Shown here piece by piece: positions 24,842 to 32,988 of a stretch of DNA of 64,000 bases (position 1 is the stretch's first letter; every line of letters starts with the position of its first letter). The position numbers and the translations under genes were made by a program. This DNA comes from an uncultured Elusimicrobiales bacterium (GTDB lineage Bacteria; Elusimicrobiota; Elusimicrobia; Elusimicrobiales; Elusimicrobiaceae), in contig CALUXE010000001.1 of assembly GCA_944324675.1 (NCBI GenBank), positions 70,694 through 134,693 of the forward strand. Reading direction: 5' to 3'. The notes under the pieces are model-generated. The model did not search any database. It had not been told where the DNA came from and was given only the letters and a program-made list of their open reading frames with translations.

Positions 24842-26212
24842 ATGGAAACGGCTTATAAAAATCCTTTTAAAGCGCGGAAACTGGGACAGCTGCTTATAAA
24901 ATTCTCCGCGCCCGCCGTAGCGGGAATGTTCGTGAACGCATTGTACAATATAGCGTCCAGAATATTCATAGGCAACGAAGTCGGCTCGCTGGGCATAGCG
25001 GGCATAAGCATATTGTTCCCGATGGGGCTGATATTCATAGCGTTCAGTATGCTTATCGGCGTGGGAAGCAACGCCTTATTCTCCATACGCCTGGGCGAGA
25101 AACGCGACGAAGACGCCCAATTAATATTATGCAACGCTTTTGTCTATTTGGCCATAATAGCCGCCATAGAAGTAACGGTATCTTATCTTTTTTTGGACGA
25201 AATACTCGCCTTTATGGGCGCCACTCCGGAAATTATGCCATACGCTTTGGAATATGCCCGCCCGATATTGTTCGGATATTTCTTTTTTATAATAGGTTTG
25301 GGTTTAAACAATTTTATCAGATCCAGCGGCCACCCTAAAACGGCAATGGCTACACAGATTATCGGTGCGTGTATAAACATAATTTTCGCGCCTTTGTTCA
25401 TTTTCAAATTCGGCTGGGGTATGAAGGGCGCGGCGTGGGCGGTGGTAATAGGACAGATAGTATCGTTTATATGGATAATGGCGTTCTTCACCGGCAAACG
25501 CGCGACTTATAAAATATCATGGAAATACATTAATACCCGCTTTGATATTTTCAAAGACAGCGTGGTTGTGGGTTTGGCGCAATTCGTGTTCCAAATAGCC
25601 AGCGGCACGCTTAATATAATACTTAACCACGCGCTTATCAAATACGGCGGCAATATAGCGGTATCGGCTATGGGCATAGTAATAGCGGTAAACACGATAG
25701 TCATTATGCCGCTCATAGGCATCAGCCAAGGGGCGCAGCCGCTGATAGGCTACAATTACGGCGCAAAGAAATACGCCACCTCCATTCAGACTTTAAAAAT
25801 GGCCATAAGATGGGGCACCGTTTTAAGCGTGACGGGCTTCATTTTAATACAGATTTTCGCAAGGCAAATAGTATCAATGTTTAACAGCACCGACCAAAAC
25901 CTGATAGCTCTATCGGCCAAGGCGCTGAGGATATTCCACATAATGCTGCCTTTGACGGCAATTCCTATTTTGGCGACCAGCTTCTTCCAAGCGATAAACA
26001 AACCGCTCAAGGCGGGCATATTGAGTTTGTCCAGGCAGGTTCTGTTGCTGCTGCCGATGGTAATGATACTGCCGATGTTTTTTGGGCTGGACGGGGTATT
26101 TTACGCGCCGCCTACGGCTGATTTTATGTCGGTACTGCTGGCTTCATACCTGTTAAACAAATACTTTACCAAACATAAACAGAATTTCTTTTTCCGCAGG
26201 AAGAAATTTTAA
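24842..26212 (+). CDS. MATE family efflux transporter
   Basis: An inner-membrane antiporter of about 456 residues with about 12 hydrophobic segments in two related halves. The first half shows LIKFSAPAVAGMFVNALYN and the GSLGIAGISILFPMG loop. The second shows IVIMPLIGISQGAQPLIGYN, the diagnostic MATE segment near residue 290. Members export drugs, lipids or metabolites with Na+ or H+ uptake; the NorM/DinF subgroup cannot be resolved here. It is predicted to be translated from a leaderless mRNA. It stands alone between a terminator and the kdsA promoter. Confidence 0.93.
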   Translation: METAYKNPFKARKLGQLLIKFSAPAVAGMFVNALYNIASRIFIGNEVGSLGIAGISILFPMGLIFIAFSMLIGVGSNALFSIRLGEKRDEDAQLILCNAFVYLAIIAAIEVTVSYLFLDEILAFMGATPEIMPYALEYARPILFGYFFFIIGLGLNNFIRSSGHPKTAMATQIIGACINIIFAPLFIFKFGWGMKGAAWAVVIGQIVSFIWIMAFFTGKRATYKISWKYINTRFDIFKDSVVVGLAQFVFQIASGTLNIILNHALIKYGGNIAVSAMGIVIAVNTIVIMPLIGISQGAQPLIGYNYGAKKYATSIQTLKMAIRWGTVLSVTGFILIQIFARQIVSMFNSTDQNLIALSAKALRIFHIMLPLTAIPILATSFFQAINKPLKAGILSLSRQVLLLLPMVMILPMFFGLDGVFYAPPTADFMSVLLASYLLNKYFTKHKQNFFFRRKKF

Positions 26213-26267
26213 ACTTTACCGCTTGGCTCCGGCCGGGTAATTCTCTCGTAAAACGGCATAAAAAATA

Positions 26268-26276
26268 TGCTAATAT
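26268..26276 (+). promoter_or_regulatory. Extended -10 promoter of the Kdo/Lpt operon
   Basis: TGC-TAATAT ends 10 nt before ATG at 26287. Transcription would start at about 26283, leaving almost no leader. Confidence 0.5.
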
Positions 26277-26286
26277 GTTAATTAGT

Positions 26287-27114
26287 ATGAATATATCCAT
26301 AGGTCCCATAAAGATTTCGAACGAGGGCCCGCTTGTCTATATAGGCGGGCCGTGCGTGATTGAGGGCGAAAAAGCCTATATCGAGGCCGCAAAGAAAATA
26401 AAAGCGGCCGCCGATAAAGCGGGCGTAAAATTTATATTAAAAGCGTCTTTCGACAAGGCAAACAGAACGTCTATCAACGCGTACCGCGGCCCGGGCATAG
26501 AGGAAGGCCTACGCATTTTGGCGCAAGCCAAAGCCTTGCTTAAAGTGCCCGTCCTAACCGACATACACGAGCCCTGGCAGGCGGAAAAAGCGGCAAAAGT
26601 GGCGGACATATTGCAAATACCGGCCTTCTTGTGCCGCCAAACGGATTTATTGCTGGCCGCCGGCAATACGGGCAAAGCGGTAAACGTAAAGAAAGGGCAG
26701 TTCCTTTCCCCCTCAAGCGTGGGCAATATTATAAAGAAGATAGAAAGTACGGGCAACAAAAAGATTATGCTCACCGAACGGGGAGCGAGCTTCGGATACG
26801 GAGATTTGATTGTCGATATGCGCTCGCTGGAAATTATGAAGCGAAGCGGATATCCAGTCATTTTCGATTTGACGCACTCTTTGCAAAAGCCCGGCGCGCT
26901 GGCCTGCGGAACGGGCGGGGATAAGAGCGTGGCTTTCGCTTTGGCAAGAAGCGCGGCGGCTGTGGGAATAGCGGGAATATTCTTTGAGGCACACCCCAAC
27001 CCGCCCAAAGCGCTTTCCGACAGCGCGAACTCGCTGGATATGAAAGAAACGCTCGTTATGATAGACGAAACTAAGATCATAGACAAAGCGGTAAAGAAAT
27101 GTCTGAAGAAGTAA
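26287..27114 (+). CDS. kdsA: 3-deoxy-8-phosphooctulonate synthase (KDO-8-phosphate synthase)
   Basis: Condenses phosphoenolpyruvate with arabinose 5-phosphate to KDO-8-phosphate for the lipopolysaccharide core. Family blocks: IGGPCVIEGE near residue 18, FKASFDKANRTS near 50, LTDIHEPWQA near 94, QIPAFLCRQTDLL near 113 and KKGQFLSP near 135. The Cys in GGPCVIE sits where metal-dependent enzymes have Cys and metal-independent ones have Asn, so this is the metal-dependent class. I prefer ATG at 26287; ATG at 26275 lies too close to the -10 element. It overlaps the start of the next small gene by 16 nt. Confidence 0.95.
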   Translation: MNISIGPIKISNEGPLVYIGGPCVIEGEKAYIEAAKKIKAAADKAGVKFILKASFDKANRTSINAYRGPGIEEGLRILAQAKALLKVPVLTDIHEPWQAEKAAKVADILQIPAFLCRQTDLLLAAGNTGKAVNVKKGQFLSPSSVGNIIKKIESTGNKKIMLTERGASFGYGDLIVDMRSLEIMKRSGYPVIFDLTHSLQKPGALACGTGGDKSVAFALARSAAAVGIAGIFFEAHPNPPKALSDSANSLDMKETLVMIDETKIIDKAVKKCLKK

Positions 27115-27272
27115 AATTTAAATCCGTACTCATAAAGAGTTTAAAGATATTGGGCATTATATATTGCATTACGGCGGTATCGTTTGCGGCGATCATATAC
27201 TTTGCCAATACGTTAGACAGGCCGTATCACAAAAGGCAGATACCTGCGGAGATTACGCCATGGCTGAAATAA
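27099..27272 (+). CDS. 57-residue single-span membrane protein in the Kdo/Lpt operon
   Basis: ATG at 27099 overlaps the kdsA stop, and TAA at 27270-27272 overlaps the kdsD start by 13 nt. The product has a basic N-terminus (VKFKSVLIKSLK), one membrane helix at about 17-36 (ILGIIYCITAVSFAAIIYF), and a short tail NTLDRPYHKRQIPAEITPWL. GAAGAAG-like purines lie upstream within kdsA. I recognise no family. The tight overlaps on both sides, in a Kdo and lipopolysaccharide transport operon, make it a probable real gene, perhaps a membrane tether or Lpt accessory. The function is inference only. Confidence 0.68.
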   Translation: MSEEVKFKSVLIKSLKILGIIYCITAVSFAAIIYFANTLDRPYHKRQIPAEITPWLK

Positions 27273-28258
27273 AAAAATATACCGATAAAGATATAATTTC
27301 CATCGCGAAGAAAGTTTTTGAAATAGAGGAGCACGCCCTTAAAACAACGGGGGCGGCTTTTGACGGGAACTTCGTCAAGGCGGTAAGAACGATAGCGGCC
27401 TGCAAAGGCCGTTTGGTGCTTATAGGGATAGGCAAGAGCGGGCATATCGGACGCAAAATCGCGGCGACTTTGGCCTCTACGGGAACGCCGTCGTTCTTCG
27501 TTCACCCGACGGAAGCTCTGCACGGCGATCTGGGTATGATAACCAAGGAAGACTTGGTATTGGCCTTATCCTTTTCGGGGCAGACGGAAGAAATCAGCAA
27601 AATTTTATTGCCGTTGAAAAAGGAGAAAGTAAAAATAATCTCGATGACGGGCAACCCAAAATCCAATCTGGCCATGATGTCGGACTTGCATATACACGTG
27701 GTGGTGGAGCGGGAAGCCTGCCCCTATAATCTAGCGCCGACGGCCTCTACTACGGCAATGCTCGCCTGCGGCGACGCTTTGGCGATAGCCTTAATGAAGA
27801 TAAAACACTTTGAGAAGAAAGACTTTGCTATGTTTCACCCCGGCGGATCTTTGGGCAAATTGCTGACTTATACTGTAAAAGACATTATGTTTACCGATAA
27901 AAACCCTATTGTTCCTTTAACGGCCAGCGTGCAGGATACACTTTTGGTGATGACAAAAAACAAATCCGGCGCGGCCAGCGTGGTGGATAAGAACGGCAGG
28001 CTTAAAGGCTATTTTACCGACGGCGATTTAAGGCGCGCTTTGCAAAAGAAACAGGATATTTTAAAACTTAAAATAACCGACGTTATGACTGTTTCCCCCT
28101 TCGCTTTCAAGCCGGCAACGCCCGCGGTTGAGGCGGCAAAAATAATCAACGATAAAAAAATAGACAATGCCCCGGTAACGGACGAAAAAGGCAAGGTAAT
28201 AGGATTTTTGGATAAGGATAATCTGATAGAGTTTATAGCTCTTATAGACAAGAAATAA
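27260..28258 (+). CDS. kdsD: Arabinose-5-phosphate isomerase
   Basis: Interconverts ribulose 5-phosphate and arabinose 5-phosphate, the KdsA substrate. The SIS domain shows RLVLIGIGKSGHIGRKIAAT near residue 50, the STGTPSFFVHPTEALHGDLGM block and the active-site His in FHPGGSLGK near 193. Two CBS repeats follow (VKDIMFTDKNPIVPL and ITDVMTVSPFAF). About 332 residues is normal. I chose ATG at 27260 because GGAG lies 8 nt upstream and SIS homology begins soon after; starts further upstream read through the small membrane protein gene. The KdsC phosphatase is not in this operon. Confidence 0.94.
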   Translation: MAEIKKYTDKDIISIAKKVFEIEEHALKTTGAAFDGNFVKAVRTIAACKGRLVLIGIGKSGHIGRKIAATLASTGTPSFFVHPTEALHGDLGMITKEDLVLALSFSGQTEEISKILLPLKKEKVKIISMTGNPKSNLAMMSDLHIHVVVEREACPYNLAPTASTTAMLACGDALAIALMKIKHFEKKDFAMFHPGGSLGKLLTYTVKDIMFTDKNPIVPLTASVQDTLLVMTKNKSGAASVVDKNGRLKGYFTDGDLRRALQKKQDILKLKITDVMTVSPFAFKPATPAVEAAKIINDKKIDNAPVTDEKGKVIGFLDKDNLIEFIALIDKK

Positions 28259-28259
28259 A

Positions 28260-28820
28260 ATGGAACCGATTAAACGTCTTAAAATAATCTTTTTGGCTTC
28301 GCTTTTGGCGGCGGGTTTGACGGCATGCGGTCAAAAAGGGAAGGACAATGTCAGCAACGGGCCGACGCAAAGAGCGCAAGACGTTATCATATCGGAATCG
28401 GAAATGGGGCAAAGCAAGTGGCTTCTAACCACTAAAACGGCCGACTATTACGACGAAGAACAGAAAGTGGTTATGACCGATCCGAAACTGATAAACAAAA
28501 CCGACGGGAAAGAGGAATCCTCGATAAAAGCCGACAAAGGTTCCTATGAATTTGAAAAGAATCTTATAACTTTAAGCGAGGGCGTAACGGGAGTATCTTT
28601 AAGCGAGGGCGCGACGATAAAAACCTCAAAAATGTACTATAACACAAAGACCAGAAACGTCTGGACTGACAAACCCGTAACATTAAAGCGCGGCGGCGTG
28701 ACGGTAAAGGGGCAAGCGTTGCAGGCCAATGCCGATTTTTCGGAAATACAACTATATAAACAAGTTACCCAGCTGCCCAAAGAACTGCGGGACTTTGACA
28801 AAGGCGAGGTGGAGTTATGA
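28260..28820 (+). CDS. lptC: LptC-like lipopolysaccharide export protein (lipoprotein form)
   Basis: About 186 residues. The N-terminus ends LLAAGLTACGQ, a lipobox with Cys22, rather than the uncleaved membrane anchor of E. coli LptC. The rest is a beta-rich LptC/OstA-like fold with repeated short strands (TTKTADYYDEEQKVVMTDP, GSYEFEKNLITLSEGVTG). LptC links the LptBFG exporter to periplasmic LptA. It starts one base after the kdsD stop and is ATGA-coupled to lptA. Position and fold make LptC likely, although pairwise similarity within the family is always weak. Confidence 0.78.
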   Translation: MEPIKRLKIIFLASLLAAGLTACGQKGKDNVSNGPTQRAQDVIISESEMGQSKWLLTTKTADYYDEEQKVVMTDPKLINKTDGKEESSIKADKGSYEFEKNLITLSEGVTGVSLSEGATIKTSKMYYNTKTRNVWTDKPVTLKRGGVTVKGQALQANADFSEIQLYKQVTQLPKELRDFDKGEVEL

Positions 28821-29551
28821 AACGTAAAATTGCTCTGCTTGCCCTGTTTTTTGCCTTTGCGCCCGCTTTGACTTTTGCGCAAAGCGCCAACAATGACGCG
28901 GAACTATCTGCGCTTTTGGGCGGGCTGGTCAAAAGCGACAGCTGGATAATAAGGAAAGACAAAGCCGAGGAAGAATTTATCGGTAATGTAAAATACGAAA
29001 ACGAAATTTACAAAATATCGGCCGACAGGGCGCTTTCGCAAAGGAAACTCAACGCCTACACGATAAGCGGGAACGTGCAAGCCTCAAGAAAGCAGGACGG
29101 CGAGGAAATATCGCTTAAGGCGAACAAAGTGTTTTTCAACGCCAAGAAAGATTACGGCTACGCGCAGGGCTCAAAGAGCAAGCAGGCGCAAGCGCGTTTT
29201 TCCACTCCGAACAACACCTTTAATCTTTATGCCGACAAAATCAATTTCGGCAAGAAGTTTACCTCGTTTGAAGCCGAAGGCGACTGCGAGCTGAACGATA
29301 TGAACAATACCCTTTACGCGGGCAAAATGACTTACGATACGCAAAGTGAACTTTTCACCGCTTCAGAGAAACGCCCCGTACTCTTCGGCTACACCGAAGA
29401 CGGCGATTACGCTTTACAGGGCGATAAAATAACCGCCGACAACAAAAACGGAACCTATAAAGCCTCGGGGCGGGTGACGGGCTGGCTAGTGCCCGCGGAG
29501 GATATATCAAAATATACGCAAGGACAGAAAGATGGAGCTCAGATCTTCTAA
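28817..29551 (+). CDS. lptA: LptA/OstA-like periplasmic lipopolysaccharide transport protein
   Basis: A signal peptide (residues 1-22, ending TFAQS) precedes a chain of beta strands typical of the LptA jelly roll: FIGNVKYENEIYKISADRAL, then ISGNVQASRKQDGEEISLKA, and so on through GDKITADNKNGTYKASGRV. At about 244 residues it is longer than E. coli LptA (about 185) and could carry extra bridge strands. It would shuttle lipopolysaccharide across the periplasm. It is ATGA-coupled to lptC and overlaps lptB by 20 nt. Confidence 0.82.
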   Translation: MKRKIALLALFFAFAPALTFAQSANNDAELSALLGGLVKSDSWIIRKDKAEEEFIGNVKYENEIYKISADRALSQRKLNAYTISGNVQASRKQDGEEISLKANKVFFNAKKDYGYAQGSKSKQAQARFSTPNNTFNLYADKINFGKKFTSFEAEGDCELNDMNNTLYAGKMTYDTQSELFTASEKRPVLFGYTEDGDYALQGDKITADNKNGTYKASGRVTGWLVPAEDISKYTQGQKDGAQIF

Positions 29552-30251
29552 CATAGAAAAAGTATACAAGGAAAGACGCGTCGTCAAAGGGGTGGACATA
29601 TACGTTCGCTCGGGCGAAATCGTGGGGCTTTTGGGCCCCAACGGCGCCGGCAAGACGACAAGTTTTTATATGCTGGTCGGATTTATCAAGCCGACTTCCG
29701 GCAAAGTATTTATCAACGGGGAAGACGTTACCCCCCTGCCGATGTACGAAAGGGCGCGCCACGGGCTTGGCTACTTGGCGCAGGAGCCGACTATCTTCCG
29801 CGGGCTTACCGTGGAAAACAATCTGCTAGCCATTTTGGAGCGCATAGAACCCGACAAAAATAAACGTAAAGAGAAAGTAGCTCAGCTGCTGGAAGAGTTC
29901 GGCCTTACAAGACTGGCCAAACAAAAAGCCTGGACGCTTTCCGGCGGAGAGAAAAGAAGAATGGAAATCGCCCGCTGTATGATAAGCAACCCCAAAATCA
30001 TTCTGCTGGACGAGCCTTTCGTAGGGATTGACCCAATTACCGTATCGGAGCTAAGGCAAATGATTTTCAAACTGAAAGACAAAGGCATCGGCGTCCTGAT
30101 TACCGATCATAACGTAAGGGAAACCCTGCCGCTGACCGAAAGAGCCTATCTTATTTACGACGGCAAAATATTGGTGGAAGGCGATCAGAACACCCTGCTT
30201 AACGACCCTAACGCGCGCAAATTCTATTTGGGCGAAGACTTTAAGATGTAA
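29532..30251 (+). CDS. lptB: Lipopolysaccharide export ABC transporter ATPase LptB
   Basis: The cytoplasmic ATPase that powers lipopolysaccharide extraction. It shows Walker A GPNGAGKTTSFYMLVG near residue 36, the LptB-type IARHGLGYLAQEP-like stretch (here RARHGLGYLAQEPTIFRGLT), signature LSGGEKRRMEIARC near 136, Walker B IILLDEPFVGIDP near 156 and switch His in ITDHNVRETL near 193. About 239 residues is exact for LptB. It overlaps lptA by 20 nt. LptF and LptG are not in this window. Confidence 0.96.
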   Translation: MELRSSNIEKVYKERRVVKGVDIYVRSGEIVGLLGPNGAGKTTSFYMLVGFIKPTSGKVFINGEDVTPLPMYERARHGLGYLAQEPTIFRGLTVENNLLAILERIEPDKNKRKEKVAQLLEEFGLTRLAKQKAWTLSGGEKRRMEIARCMISNPKIILLDEPFVGIDPITVSELRQMIFKLKDKGIGVLITDHNVRETLPLTERAYLIYDGKILVEGDQNTLLNDPNARKFYLGEDFKM

Positions 30252-30262
30252 AGGAGTTTATT

Positions 30263-31513
30263 ATGGCATTTAATTACGAAGAAAGATTTTTGTATATGGA
30301 AGACGTAAGCATAAGGGAAATATCAAAAAAGGTTCCCACGCCGTTTTTTTGCTACAGCAAAAGAGCTCTAAAAGAAAATTTTGACAAATTCAAAAAGGTG
30401 TTCCCCAAAGCGACTATATGTTACGCCATAAAAGCCAACTCCAATATAGCCGTGGTAAAGACTTTGGCGGCCTGCGGCGCTGGCGCGGACGTGGTAAGCG
30501 GCGGGGAACTGTTCCTGGCCCTAAAATGCGGTATACCGGGCAACAAGATTGTTTACTCCGGTGTGGGCAAGACGGAAAAGGACATCAGCCTCGCCATACA
30601 AAACGAGATAAAACAAATCAACATAGAATCCGCCGAGGAGCTTGAAGCCGTCAACCAAACGGCGATAAGGCTCTGCACGCGCGCAAATATCGCCATAAGG
30701 GTAAACCCGGAAGTCGACGCGCACAGCCACGATAAAATAACCACCGCCCGCGTTACCGATAAGTTCGGCATTTTATGGCCCGACGCTTTGGAACTTTACA
30801 AGAAAGCCTCTAACATGAGCGGAGTACGCATAAAAGGCATAGCGGTGCATATAGGCTCGCAAATACTGGACTTGAAACCTTTTGAGGAAACTTTCAAAAA
30901 GCTGGCCAAAATGGTTAAAGAATTGGAAAAAAACGATATCGTTATAGAAAATATCGACATAGGCGGCGGGCTCGGCGTAGTATACAAGTATAAAGAAGAC
31001 AAACCGGTAAGGACGGAAGCCTTCGCCAAACTGGTGGACAAATATCTCACCCCTTTAAAGAAGCATATCATTATGGAGCCGGGCCGCAAAATCGTGGCCA
31101 ATGCCGGGATATTGGTTTCCAGCGTACTCTATAACAAGAAAATCGGCCGCAAGGACTTTTTGATAATAGACGCCGGCATGAACGATTTTATGCGCCCCGC
31201 CTTATACAGCGCCTGGCACGAGATCTTGCCCGTACGCGACTGGAACAATAGAGTAATGAAGAAGTATGACGTCGTCGGCCCGATATGCGAAAGCGGGGAT
31301 ACCTTCGCCAAGAACCGGCAGCTGCCCCAGCTTGAACACGGCGAACTGGTGGCGATAATGGGCGCGGGCGCGTACGGCAGCAGTATGGGAAGCACGTACA
31401 ACTTCAGGCCGCTGACGGCGGAAGTATTGGTGGACGGCGCAAAATACAAAGTTATAAGAAAGCGCCAAAGTTACGAGGAAATGATAGACTCCCAGCTGGA
31501 CTTGCTGAAATAA
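30263..31513 (+). CDS. lysA: Diaminopimelate decarboxylase
   Basis: Makes lysine from meso-diaminopimelate. A fold-type III PLP enzyme: cofactor lysine in CYAIKANSNIAVVK near residue 56, GADVVSGGEL, VNPEVDAHSHDKI, the phosphate-binding DIGGGLGVVYK near 233 and the conserved ICESGDTFAKNRQLP near 340. About 416 residues is normal. AAAGGAG lies 8 nt before ATG. It follows lptB by 11 nt and may be read from the Kdo/Lpt operon. Confidence 0.95.
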   Translation: MAFNYEERFLYMEDVSIREISKKVPTPFFCYSKRALKENFDKFKKVFPKATICYAIKANSNIAVVKTLAACGAGADVVSGGELFLALKCGIPGNKIVYSGVGKTEKDISLAIQNEIKQINIESAEELEAVNQTAIRLCTRANIAIRVNPEVDAHSHDKITTARVTDKFGILWPDALELYKKASNMSGVRIKGIAVHIGSQILDLKPFEETFKKLAKMVKELEKNDIVIENIDIGGGLGVVYKYKEDKPVRTEAFAKLVDKYLTPLKKHIIMEPGRKIVANAGILVSSVLYNKKIGRKDFLIIDAGMNDFMRPALYSAWHEILPVRDWNNRVMKKYDVVGPICESGDTFAKNRQLPQLEHGELVAIMGAGAYGSSMGSTYNFRPLTAEVLVDGAKYKVIRKRQSYEEMIDSQLDLLK

Positions 31514-31532
31514 AGCGCAAAAGGCAAAATCT

Positions 31533-31805
31533 ATGCTGAAAATTATTTCTTCCTTTTTAATTGTTTTTATTGCGGCGGTTTCTCTTTTTGCACAAACGGT
31601 AGCGTTTAACGTAAAAACAAAGAAATACCACGCCTTATCTTGCAGATGGGCTAAAGCGTGTACGGTAAACTGCATACAAATAGATAAAAAAGAGGCTATA
31701 TCCAGAGGCGGTATCGCCTGCAAAGTATGTAACGGCGGGAATATCGCAAAAATATCGCCGCTGCCTCTTTTCCCTATTATGCATGCGCATAAAAAAAGCA
31801 TATAG
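31533..31805 (+). CDS. Small secreted Cys-rich protein (Ada-like metal-binding segment)
   Basis: About 90 residues: a signal peptide (1-21, ending LFAQT), then FNVKTKKYHALSCRWAKAC, VNCIQI and GGIACKVCNGG. The spacing of four or five Cys, with KYH and a conserved Trp, recalls the metal-binding domain found in Ada and in small secreted bacterial proteins that read K-Y-H-x-x-x-C. A zinc or redox role is plausible but unproven. It lies 19 nt after lysA and before a strong terminator, so it may be the last gene of the operon. Confidence 0.65.
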   Translation: MLKIISSFLIVFIAAVSLFAQTVAFNVKTKKYHALSCRWAKACTVNCIQIDKKEAISRGGIACKVCNGGNIAKISPLPLFPIMHAHKKSI

Positions 31806-31841
31806 GAGTTTCCACCTCTATAATGCCCGTGTTTCATTTAA

Positions 31842-31873
31842 AAAAGGCCCGCGGTTTAAACCGCGGGCCTTTT
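31842..31873. terminator. Bidirectional intrinsic terminator
   Basis: A perfect 32-base palindrome (AAAAGGCCCGCGGTTT and its complement) lies between convergent genes. It carries A and T runs on both sides and so can stop transcription from either direction. Confidence 0.9.
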
Positions 31874-31896
31874 CGCGTTAGGGCAAAGCGAATTAA

Positions 31897-32625
31897 TTAG
31901 AACCGTACGCCTAGGGAAGCCTCTCCGCCAAAACCGTAATTGGCGTAGTTGGCCGCCACGCTTAAATCTATATAGGCGGGCAGTTTGAAATTCAAACCAG
32001 CGCTCGCCCTTGGCGTAGTGGCATATTCCCTCATACCGATTAAAGCCGCGTTGTCTGCCCCTTCAACGGTCAGCTTGGTATAATCCACTCCGCCGCCTAT
32101 GTAAGGCGTAACCACAGGCATCTTAAACGATATTACCAAGTTTGCGTTATAATGGGTAAGTGAAAAATCTTTATGAACGCCCGACTGCGCCATAACGGTT
32201 ATCATCGTCTGAAAGCTGTATAAAGTATCCACGGGGCGCGTTATCCCCCATTTTAAACCGCCGCCGGCCAAAGTAAGGCCGTCCCACGAGGTCGCCCTGA
32301 TAAAACCGTCTAAGCGGAACGGGAGGCCGATTTCGCCCTGTATCCAAGGCATATACATCACTTCCGGGTCTGGGCCCAAAGCGGTGTTTTCCTCGCTCGG
32401 CTCAGGCATTACGGCCGCCCGCGCAGAAAGCAAAAATCCGCCCCAGCCCAATATGCGCCCCGTACTGTATGTGCCAGATCCCAAAAGTCCGCCCATATCT
32501 TTGGTAAACGCTTCTAAATTATCCGCCGTGATATTGGCGGAAAAATTATCAAATTTATAGTCAGACGCCTCTAACGGCAGCACAGACGCCAGCGCCAAAA
32601 ACAGTATACAAAACGCTCTTTTCAT
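31897..32625 (-). CDS. Outer-membrane beta-barrel-like protein
   Basis: A signal peptide (about residues 1-21, ending PLEAS) is followed by amphipathic beta strands with alternating hydrophobic and polar residues. The protein ends in an aromatic (EASLGVRF), the usual outer-membrane barrel terminus. Segments such as MPVVTPYIGGGVDYTKLTVEG and YIDLSVAANYANYGF fit barrel strands. About 242 residues would give 8 to 12 strands. I chose ATG at 32625 because GGGAGA lies 6 nt upstream; a TTG at 32640 is in frame but poorer. Family not recognised. Confidence 0.72.
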   Translation of the reverse strand: MKRAFCILFLALASVLPLEASDYKFDNFSANITADNLEAFTKDMGGLLGSGTYSTGRILGWGGFLLSARAAVMPEPSEENTALGPDPEVMYMPWIQGEIGLPFRLDGFIRATSWDGLTLAGGGLKWGITRPVDTLYSFQTMITVMAQSGVHKDFSLTHYNANLVISFKMPVVTPYIGGGVDYTKLTVEGADNAALIGMREYATTPRASAGLNFKLPAYIDLSVAANYANYGFGGEASLGVRF

Positions 32626-32643
32626 TTTAGTTTCTCCCAAAAT

Positions 32644-32988
32644 TTAATCTTCTAAAGCAAGCCTGTCGCCCGCTTTTACCCCGCCTTTTAAATATCCGCC
32701 CCGTACTTCCAAGGTATACTTCGCCTTAAAATACAGGGGGCTTATACGCCAAGGCTTCAAACCCTCTATTACCGATATAACTTCAAAATCCCTGCTTAAA
32801 AAAACCGCGTCAATAGCAAAACGCATAAAAAATGTGTGTATCTGTCCGCACGGTTTTAAAACTATACCCTCGCCGTCTTTTAGGCCGCTTCTGCCCAAAA
32901 GCCCGATAAGCCGCCCGAAAAAACTGTCCTTCATCTCCAGCCTATCGGCTATTACTTTCCCGCCCGCGCTTAAATTGACGCATCTCAT
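32644..32988 (-). CDS. DUF192 family protein
   Basis: About 114 residues with the DUF192 blocks in order: DSFFGRLIGLLGRSGLKDGEG, CGQIHTFFMRFAIDAVFLSRD (the IHTxxMxFxIDxxF signature) and YTLEVRGGYLKGG near the end. The family is widespread; its members are small, sometimes secreted, and without an established function. This copy has no signal peptide. It is ATGA-coupled to the secreted protein gene upstream. Confidence 0.88.
   Translation of the reverse strand: MRCVNLSAGGKVIADRLEMKDSFFGRLIGLLGRSGLKDGEGIVLKPCGQIHTFFMRFAIDAVFLSRDFEVISVIEGLKPWRISPLYFKAKYTLEVRGGYLKGGVKAGDRLALED

Noticed and set aside
27164-27260. An upstream start for kdsD adding 32 residues
   Set aside because: The extension is a frame-shifted reading of the small membrane protein gene. 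ATG at 27260 has GGAG and matches the family N-terminus.
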